This document shows, one piece after another, positions 37,301-47,600 of a DNA stretch of 64,000 bases. Both the position numbers and the translations under genes were made by a program. The stretch covers positions 5,694,501-5,758,500 of the forward strand of contig OY855908.1 in NCBI GenBank assembly GCA_963693305.1, read 5' to 3'. The stretch comes from Meandrina meandrites. Its lineage: Eukaryota; Cnidaria; Anthozoa; Scleractinia; Meandrinidae. Each line of letters opens with the position of its first letter. The first letter of the stretch is position 1. Below the pieces are notes generated by a model that had not been told where the DNA came from, did not search any database, and saw only the letters and a program-made list of their open reading frames with translations.

Positions 37301-39513
37301 AAATACAACTAGCGACCCTGAGAACAACTCAGACAGCACCGATACTAACAACACAAGTTCCTCAGACAACGTCACCACAAACAAACCCAACCTGGTCACC
37401 GACCTCACTAGTAACCTCAACGCCCAATAAATCAATCTCCTATCTAAAGGCCCCAAGTTCAGCCTCTCCCCTGGCATAAACTAACACACGATCACGGGCA
37501 TTAACGTAGCATTCTATCGACCAGCCAACCAAATGCGGTGGAAACACTTTCGAGAATCAACTTTACCGGAATCTAAAGACGAACTTGAAGGAAAACTTCA
37601 GAGGGTCCACCACAAACTCCAAGTCATCCTCAAAGAACTACAACCTCAAAGAAAGTGGTCGAACATCAGCCACGCAGACAAAACAGTTATCAAGGATCTC
37701 AAAGAGAAGAACTACATCTGCCTCCCCAGTGATAAGGGCACAGAATTCTGTGTAATACATCAAGACACGTACGCACAAATAGCCCTAGCGCACCTCAGCG
37801 ACTCCAACGCGTAAGAAAAGGTACCCTGAATGTCGGCCAAAACAGTCGAGAACAAAGTAAACTGAACTTGGAAGAACGTCTGCCTACAGAACGATTCCGG
37901 AAGAGCTTCATCGTCGCAAACACTGATCTCCCCAGGTTCTACCACCTTATCAAAACCCACAAAACAGATCCAGCCATTAAAATACAACCTATTGTATCTA
38001 ACACCAATGGACCAACCCAGGGCCTCTCATGGCTGCTCGCCAACGCCCTTAAACCAATGCTGAAGGACGTCCCAGCGCATCTAGAAAACAGCCTCGAGCT
38101 CATCAAGTGCATCCAAACCGGCGGTTTCACTACCAACAAAAACGCTACCATATCCATACAGCCTCGAGGTGGTATCCTTGTACACTTCAATACCCATACA
38201 AAAAGCCATTACCAACGCTACCGACAGATTCACACCCCAATACTCCACCTCGCCAAATAAGATATAACAGACCTTCTCACAGTTACGCTAAACAACGTGT
38301 ACTTCTCCTTCAATGGTCAAGTTTTCCGTCAAAAAGAAGGCCTACCTATGGGTTCCAACATCTCAGGCATTTTGGCCATCCTATTCATGAACAGACTGGA
38401 AACCATCGCCCTCTCTTCACACTTATCCATAATTCCCTACAGGAGTTACGTTGACGACATTTATCTCCAGACAACCGGTGTGGGAATGGCAGACCAATTC
38501 CACTATACAATGAACAATCTGCACCCTAAATTGAAATTTGAAATTGAGAAACCAGAAATAACACCCAATGGCTTCTCACTATCACTACTTGATTTCAAGG
38601 TCACCATCTCCAAAGAGGACAAAAGCTCTTTTGAATTCTACAAAGAGCAGCAAAGAAACCACTATTCGTTCACCACCTATCAGCAATACCAGAAAAGTCA
38701 AAGATCAACTTCATTTATAACGAGCGAAAACGTATCGACGATAAATGCTCTACAAAAACGACAGCCAAAAAACATCAAAACATGTTCGACGACGTCCTCC
38801 TTCTCAACGGGTATCCTGAAGGCGCTAGAGACTTATAACTAAGCACTCACAGAACCATCAGAAAGACCCTCGACCTCTCAACACAGAATGGTCAAACTTG
38901 AAGAATTCATATATCTCCGAACGTCTCAACTACAAAATCACTAACATTTTCCGAAAAGAGGGTATACCAGTACGGGTTGCGCAAAAGTCGTACACCCTCA
39001 GACGAGCTATCTCTCAGAACAACACGAAACGGACATGCACGAGGGCCAACTGCCCCATCTCCAACACCAAACTGTGCTTATTACACAACGCTGTTTACCA
39101 AATCACGTGTAACAATTGCAACCAACACTACATCGGGAGCACTACGCGCTCTATCCATGATCGAGTAAAAGAACACCTGAACAATGAAAACTCCTCCGTG
39201 AAGAAACACATTTCAAAGTGCCAAAACAAAGTCCACAAAGGCATCGAAATCAAGACCATCGCACTTGAAAAGGACCCGGCAAATGTACGATTGTTCGAAG
39301 CGTTCTACATACGAAACTACAAACCTGCCCTCAACTCCCGAGAAGAATGCAGCGAATTCGCGGAACTTTTATTCTAATAGTTATTTTATACATCTAGAGA
39401 CTCTTCGTACTTTGACACTCGCTTATATAGATCATATCAAGGAGGGTGATATGTGATCTTCGCAGTGAATTTCCAATTTAAGCAATTGGAATTAAGAAGC
39501 CTGAAAAAAATCA

Positions 39514-39547
<34 letters not shown>

Positions 39548-39762
39548 GATACCGGTGCGATGCTCTACCAACTGAGCTATGAAGCCACACATTGGGAGCG
39601 AGGTCAATTGTGAGTTGATATTTTCCCGTGAAAGGAGTGAAATGATGTAATGTATATGAAATGATCCATATGTGAACTGCGGATATATATGAAGGTGATA
39701 TGTGATCTTCGCAGTGAATTTCCAATTTAAGCAATTGGAATTAAGAAGCCTGAAAAAAATCA

Positions 39763-39796
<34 letters not shown>

Positions 39797-40011
39797 GATA
39801 CCGGTGCGATGCTCTACCAACTGAGCTATGAAGCCACACATTGGGAGCGAGGTCAATTGTGAGTTGATATTTTCCCGTGAAAGGAGTGAAATGATGTAAT
39901 GTATATGAAATGATCCATATGTGAACTGCGGATATATATGAAGGTGATATGTGATCTTCGCAGTGAATTTCCAATTTAAGCAATTGGAATTAAGAAGCCT
40001 GAAAAAAATCA

Positions 40012-40045
<34 letters not shown>

Positions 40046-43000
40046 GATACCGGTGCGATGCTCTACCAACTGAGCTATGAAGCCACACATTGGGAGCGAG
40101 GTCAATTGTGAGATCATATCATTCACTTTTTTTCATATTTGTTCTTTGACACTCATTCATTAGATCATATTATTCATTTTTATTCATATTTGTATCTTAT
40201 TATTATTTAGCTCAAGCATTTACCCCCCACTTTCTTTCGCTTTTGACACCCTTTTACTTTACATCAGTATATAAGCCTCATGCGGAATATCTTTTCTTAT
40301 CCCTGATGATGCCGTTGATCGGCGAAAGCTTGGATTTTAAACGATTTTAATATCATTTTACAGTAGTGTAAGGCCTCATTTGAACTTTTACTATTTTCAT
40401 TTAAATACAGTGTCATTTAACATTTTTTTACTGAAATTCCCTGATTTTTGTGTCGAGTGTAACAATTTTCGGAGTATTTTTGATTCAATTTTATTTGAGC
40501 GGAAGGCGTAGTTCGCTTTTTACGTTTAATTTCATTGCAAATAATTTTAGACGTAACTTTCAATAGATTGACATTAGCGCCATTCATTTAAATAGTCTCA
40601 AAGGAAGGATAATGAATGTGCTGGTGATTTTGTTTGATAATTAGTCTTCATTCGTAGTGAATTTGAAATAATGGATAGGAGAGAATCGCAGTCGCAAAAT
40701 CTTTTCACTGTTCCTGCAATTATGCTTTAGAAAACTGGAATCATTGTTAAAAGATGTCAAGGGTCGAAACTCTGCTAAACCTGCATGTCAAAACGCGGTT
40801 ACCTAGGTAACGTCAATAATCATGGACACCATTTTCGCAAGGGATCGAAAGTTGTAGTATCACAAAGTAAATCCCGTTTACGAAATTGTAAAATAAACCT
40901 CAAATTGATGTGGTTTCTTCCCCAACCTTCAGAGTACGTTCAAAGAAAAAAGAACAAAGAAAATCCTTATTGGGAGAATTATTATTCTTTAAAAAAAAAC
41001 ACAATTGATCGTTTTCATTCGTTATCGTTTCCGTTGTATTTGTAATTTGTATACAGTCCGTCAGCCGTCTGGAAAGGTCCACAAATAAGCGACGATTAAT
41101 CTTTGGTAATCGATTCACAGGTTTCTGCACAGTAACTTGATAACCTCTATATCAAACGAGACCTTTGCAAGGACTAACGAACTTTTCTATCTGTACGTAT
41201 AATGAAGAATGCGTGTCACGACTTGTTCTCTTCTGTTTATTTTGAGATTTCAAAAAGGTGGATACAGGAATTCTTGATAGAAACTCGTTAAAGGCTTATA
41301 ACTTCCATCCACCCTCGCGGTTACAATTTGGAAGTCTTCGTTCGAGTTTAGTGGCCCATCAGGCTAGAGCATATCACGTTTTCCGTAGCATGAAGAAACT
41401 AGGAGTATTTCTACTCCCCCCTGGATGTGATGCTAGTCCATCACAGGGCTACCTCAGCATTCAGTTAAAGTCGTCGTTCTCATTTATACACCTGCCTTGC
41501 CCCGAACAACAAAACACAGTTACCCCGGTCCGGGGTCGAACCCGGACCACTCGATCCGGAGTCCAGCGCACTAACCATTAGGCCACCACGCCCCCACGTG
41601 TTTACATATAATGTCCATAATTTATGAAATTCTATGAAACGATATGAAAATCAGTTCCCTGAATTCTTTCTTTGAATATGTCGTTTTTTAACTTCAATTT
41701 CGACTTTCGATTCTTGGCAGCATGGCTGCCCATTTCGATTGGGAAATCAAAATAACACATGGTAAATGTACACAAAAAGCTGTAAGGTGATTATTTGATA
41801 AGCTATGTGAAAATCAAAATCGGCCAGACCAAAAACTTATTTTTACAAAAACTCCAAACTTGCGAGAAATGTTTCACTTATTCCTAAGATTTTAGGACTT
41901 AGTGTTTCCGAACTGTAGTTTTCAGCAGTGAAATACCGCTTTGCAGTAAATGCATGGCTAGCTTTTCGTAATTTTCAGCCATTTGAGGTGATGTTTCATT
42001 GCGTTTATTGTTATACTTAGAAGCAAACTCCATTTCCAACTAAAACTATGTTATCTTTTCAAAGTAGAAGTATTTTCTCAACAAGCGATGTTTACTAAAA
42101 ACTCTTAGATTTCTGAATGGCAACCAATTGGAGAATATTCCATATCGAGCCTTCTTCAACGTCATTCCAGTGGATAGCGGGTGGTGGCCTCATATACTGT
42201 AAGTATCAAAGATCAGTGCACATTAGGCATTTTGCAAATGCATGTAAAATGTGCCAAAATATGCATGATCAATCTAATAATCATATACCTTAAGCTATAA
42301 TGACTGCGTACTATGCCCCAGTAGCTTTATACCAGCCATCACATCAAATTCTACAGGCCACTAGCTTAAATTTTTGTGTATAAGATAAATCAGGAAATTT
42401 TTAATGACACTTTATAGGACAATCCAACTGCACTCTATTTTACTTATCTACTATCTAACATTTTTACGTGAACAACGAGGTTTAATTGCAGAAAGATTTT
42501 GTTTGCTGGCATACACTGCTCAAAAAGGAAAAAATCGACATTTAAAGACTTGTGACATTTGAAAAACTTTGTGTTGTCAATCCAAATGCATTACGGTGTC
42601 TTACGTATTTACTTACAGAAAATAATATATGATAAATAGTATTTAATGATATATGCTGTGTCATATAATAACAGATAATATATTTTATCAAATAGTTTTC
42701 GGATACCGTGTCCTGATGATTACGTTATTCTGGTCTTATCGTTTAAGAATGTTCTCGGACAATCCTATAACGACAATCGAACCAGAGGCATTTAGATGGG
42801 GCAGTTATGGTGAAGGAATGCATGTGTAAGCTTCCCTTTTTTCAAAGTTTTGTATTGAGGACAAAATACGATATAAGGTCAGGGGCGTAGCTAGCATGCG
42901 GCCAGACGAGGCACTTGCCTCGTCTTGATTTTTTTTTAAAGAAATGTTTAATTGAGAAAATAATCCCCCCCCCCTCCAAAAAAAAAAAAAAAAGATTGGA

Positions 43001-44622
43001 AAGATGCCATGTAAAATGCTTCAAAGAGCATTCCTGAGACTCTAGATTTCAAAATATTCTGGCTGGAGCATGGCCCCAGACCCCCGTAGCGGCTCGCGCC
43101 TTTGGCCCTCGAAACTTGCATCTTCTTGTTCTGAAGTCTGGCTACGGCCCTGAAGTTACTAAAGTATAAACAGCACAACGATAGGCTTAAGCTCTCACTT
43201 TACGCAGAGGCATGCATCGACATACGGGCACACACACACGCACAGCCCGATTTGAACCTTGGTTAAGACATAGAGCATCTCGCATGTTCGAATTCCAAAG
43301 GTAAGGGAAGGAATAATGTTTGAAGTATTCTTTGGATTTCAGAAGTTAGACTCAAAATAACGTAGAATTTTTAGCTTTTCAGTGAGAGTAGAAGTTTGGT
43401 TAGAACGTAACCATTTTTATTTTCCCTTTATTGTTGGAACCAATTGTAACTATGGTCGAATGTCAGTGCTATGTTGAAGATGTCAAACCAATGTATGCCC
43501 TGTCAAAATTGACATTCAAAAGCCTCGCTCAAGGCCATAAAATACCACTTTCCAGCCTTTCTTATGTTGTCTTTTTGTATCATCTTTTTGACAGATATCT
43601 GCTGCGGACGAAACTAAAGATATTGAGCCTGGACTCCTTCTTTGGTCACAGTTTTCGTGATTCTCAAATGTGACGTATTTTTCTATGATAGACATGCTTG
43701 AAAGTACTACAGGATATAATAAGAATGGGCGACACATTTTCCTATAGCATGATTAATAGAAGCGAAGCTGCAATGGCTGCTGTCGACATTTTGCCGTTAA
43801 CATTTTTTTCAGGTTGATTAAAAACAGAACAGTTGCAAAAGTGACGTATGTAACAGACCCGGAAAGGAGAAATGTCGCAATACATCTGTAAATATATATC
43901 AGTCAATTCCAATTCTTTTTTTGTATTTACATGAGGTAAGTGAGCTTCTGTCGATCGTGCCCTAAATATATCATCAAGTAAACTTGCGTGTTTGAACGAG
44001 GCACACGTTCATTCCAGACAAGTTCGATAAATTCCTTGCCGTTTTTATCACGGTCACAGAAAAGGTTATATGCATGTAATTGTACGTTTTTAATAAATAC
44101 CGCTCCAGAGTAATTAATCGTGGTAACCTTGACATGAATATTATTCAAATTCATTTCAATGCTGTTTCAAGATTGAAAGTGAATTTCTATATCGCTGTAC
44201 TTACCTTGAAAACCTTTGCAGCCCATTTTGTGTTTTCTTTTGTGCTCAGCTCTTAGAGTACGATTCCGTAACAATTTTGTTTAAATCAGTGTCTTCCAAG
44301 TTTGCAAAGCAGCCGCCTTCTTGGTACTCACTGCTCAAAAACTCGTCCACGTCTTCATCTTCCCAGTCACCGAAACTTAATTCAGGTGAACTGTTTTTAG
44401 GGTGCCATAATTAAGGAAATAAAATGACAACTTTGAAAAGATTGTTGCCGCCATATTTTTGAATTCGTAACGCAGCAAAAGTTGCATCCGGGGTACCGGG
44501 CTTCTATAGTTTTTAGCTATGTTCCATAAAAAAATAATGTCCGCTAGAATTCCATTGCGTGTATATATATAATATATATAATATCCTTAGTATAGGTAAT
44601 CACATGATTTCGAGTGCAATTA

Positions 44623-44654
<32 letters not shown>

Positions 44655-47600
44655 GCTAACAAAATTGCACGAGCCCGTAGGGCGAGTGCAATTTGTAGTC
44701 TTTGAAAAATTTACAAGTTCTTATTTATTCCTAATTGCACGAGAAAAATCATGTGATTACTTATTAATAATATACATGAAAAAAGGGACAGAGAGAAAAA
44801 GAAAACCAGTTGAATTTTGACACCGCGCGCCTTTTCTGATTTTTCATTCAATTGATTGGTTGAAGCACAGCAAACACATGTCAAGTTCAAACTTTCACAA
44901 GAGCGAAATAGTCAGATTCATTCAGTTGTACTGTAAACTTGGGAATTTGTGGTTTTTCAAACGTTTCTGAAGCACAACTCGGTTAACAATGATCGACTAA
45001 AGACAATGTACATATTAGACTGTGAAAGCTCGGCGTAAACTGAAGAATTGGACGGCGGCCGTTTTGGAAACCGAGATGTAAGCTTCGAGCGGCCAAAGAT
45101 GAAAGAAACCTGGCAGTTGATAAATGCAAAAAGCCACCACAAACTATAGATATGTAAGTGCTTCTAGCGTTTTGGCACCAAAAAATTCCTACTGTCATAG
45201 CACGTCCACTTCTTCTTCGGTTGAACTTCGCGCTTTTATAGTTGGACGTTTTCCCATGACAGACCGGCGAAGAACTTGGTCGGCGAAGAACTTACTTGCC
45301 GGATTGAAAAACTTGTATCCTTGTTTATTTATATGCCTGTCGAGTGTAGCTATTATCATTCTGTAAGCGGTCTGGTTCCAAGACAAGTCGTCACTGTTTT
45401 GTCCTTTTACTTTAGGGCAGAACTGTTAGTTCGGCTTGCCGGCTCGTTTTCCTCTATTTTGTTGGCGATATTTTTTTCTCTTCGCTTGACGTTTTCCGTA
45501 CATTTAGCCAGAATGAGGTGCTAATAATTGTATTTGGTTTCTTAGAACTATCTTTTAGGTGTTTTATTGTTGTTTACCTAGCGAAAACCCCGGTCGTTGT
45601 TTTCGTCCGCGTCTATTTGTAATTTGCACTGGTGTTACACTTTTTGCACTGGTGTTACCTCTGAACTGCACTCAGTCTCAGCCAATCAGAATCGAGTAAT
45701 TTTTTCATGTATATTATTAATTCCGTAATATTCACCTTAAATATCTAACTGTAAAGTAATGTGTTACATGTTGTCTAATAAGAACACAAAAACAAGCTCG
45801 GACAGTTAAATGAGATCATTTTGTAAAAGAGCAAATTATTATCTTGTAGGAATCCTATTGATTCCCTGGCAGAAGCTATCTACATTTCCGATTTTCTTGA
45901 AAGTGCAGCCATAATTTCCGCTCTCTTGGATTCGGGCTTCAGAACGATACCTAATAATGATCCATATCTTACCACCTTGTTACCATGCCCCCTGGGCACA
46001 TTTTCCAACTCTTCCGACAAAGGAGCTGATAAATGCACAACGTGTCCTCCAGGTATGCGTTTATTTCCCTTGCAACTCGGTTTTTATCTCGTAGTATATA
46101 TAACATAAGACACGTGACATATCGCAATGCTCTATTAAGCCCGTGGGCGTTTTATTTATTCATAAGACCGTTCTCGAGAGGGGGGCTTGTTAGAGACGGG
46201 AGTTTAATTCAATTTGGGTAAAGAAATAAAATGGACTTTTAAAACAAAGTGGAATTTTTAACATTTTAGTGCTGAGTGGTTGATGACATATTTTCACAAA
46301 ATGACAACAATAATAATATGAACGTGGTGGATGCATACTTTTACATAATTTTTCATGAATTACCATTTAGGGAAAGGGACTTAATAATGAAGCGGGCGCT
46401 TACTAAGCTTAATAGAGCTTCGACGATAACTTTATATAACGTGCAAACACGTTCTTGGCTAATGTTACGGTGCATTTACAAGTCACACAAGTTAACTCCC
46501 TAACGGCTACAGTAAATATGTCTAGGCGATTACCAGTATTTTTTGGTATTGTGTGAAATTATATAGAGTTCATAATGATTCCTTTCTCAGGGGGATTTTA
46601 CTCTGATGATATCGGTTACGTGGCTAAAAGCTGCAAGAAATGTCCAAACGGATCCTTTGTTCCATTTGACAAAGCGCCAGGAACGCTAAAGCAAGATTGC
46701 AAGTCCTGCCCTGAAGGTAACAGTAGAAATTTCCACGTGTTATGAAACTTTGCTAAGTAAATGTTTATTTTTCGCTAAATTACTTTAGGAGTTCCAACTG
46801 GTGTTTAAGCATGAATCATATTGAATTATAAAGACGGTCTTTGGCCACATTGATTAGATAAAAGCTATATGTAAAAAAATTGAGACAGCACATGTCCTCA
46901 AATGACGATTATGCCGTATTGTCAGAAATAAACTTAGTTTCGCGTTTATTTTCTACTGAGGCTGCGTTCACGTAAAATTGTAAAAATTTATGAAGGAAAA
47001 AGAAAGGATAGAGGCTAACTGGAATTGAAACAATAAGGCAAATCAAGCCGATTTCATGGAAATGTAAGCCAGACGTTTTGGGGTTATAATGAATTGATGG
47101 TGACCAATGAAAACTAACTTTTGTCAAACTGAAGGGCTGGAGTTTGTGTGATGTGTATTTCAATTAAGAAACCTCCTGACCTATAGTGTCGTCCTAAATA
47201 CGACTTTATCAAGAGCGGGGACCTTAGTGGGAGAATATTGGACTTGACCTTTGGCGATACAGATCGAACACATAGTAGACAGTACAGGAAAGACAGAGGG
47301 ACATTTTCCTCTATGATGGTCCCAAGCATGTGTGGTTTTACTACTGATTGAAAACGAGCTGTAGAATCCTTACCCGGTCCAATACTTAGAAAATGCCCAT
47401 AACTAGGACCGAGCATTCTGATATTTTGAATATTATCTTTCTCAGGATTTCTTAGTCGTGTATTAAAAGTATATAGTTAAGACTATTTTCAAATGTTCAA
47501 CAGGAACGGAAACTGAGTTCTTCGCTGGACACCGTGCTTGTAAATGTTTGGAAGGATTTTATCGAACACATATGTTCGAGAAATGTTACAAATGTGTACG

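Larger units (their letters stand above)
39445..40112 (-). repeat. 249-bp tandem repeat carrying tRNA-like sequences (2.7 copies)
   Basis: Units start at 39445, 39694 and 39943 and are essentially identical. Each contains a 72-nt tRNA-like sequence on the minus strand, then the hairpin 'aagcctgaaaaaaatcagggctt'. Near-identity implies very recent amplification. The long minus-strand ORF 40126-39437 is an artefact of the unit length being divisible by three. Confidence 0.95.
37200..40400 (+). mobile_element. Penelope-like element, degenerate, with hammerhead motif
   Basis: Coding remnants on the plus strand: 37533-37814 ([18 protein letters not shown]), 37868-38260 ([29 protein letters not shown]), 38297-38842 (RT core: [18 protein letters not shown] and YVDD at 38447-38458) and 38898-39377 (GIY-YIG endonuclease: [19 protein letters not shown]). 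RT with the YVDD box plus a C-terminal GIY-YIG domain defines Penelope-like elements. The frame changes several times (motif [10 protein letters not shown] near 38170, is in a different frame from its flanks), so it is not functional. The 3' part holds a tRNA-like tandem array and ends near a hammerhead-like motif at 40303-40330. The 5' boundary is not fixed. Confidence 0.85.

Noticed and set aside
39437..40126. 229-codon minus-strand ORF with three internal repeats
   Set aside because: It reads through the 249-nt tRNA-like tandem units, whose length is a multiple of three. The [24 protein letters not shown] peptide in the overlapping frame is a translated tRNA.
41525..41596. Functional tRNA-Arg(CCG)
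   Set aside because: The tRNA-like part is joined to a SINE body shared with copies at 62218, 35470 and 2045, so it is a SINE head.
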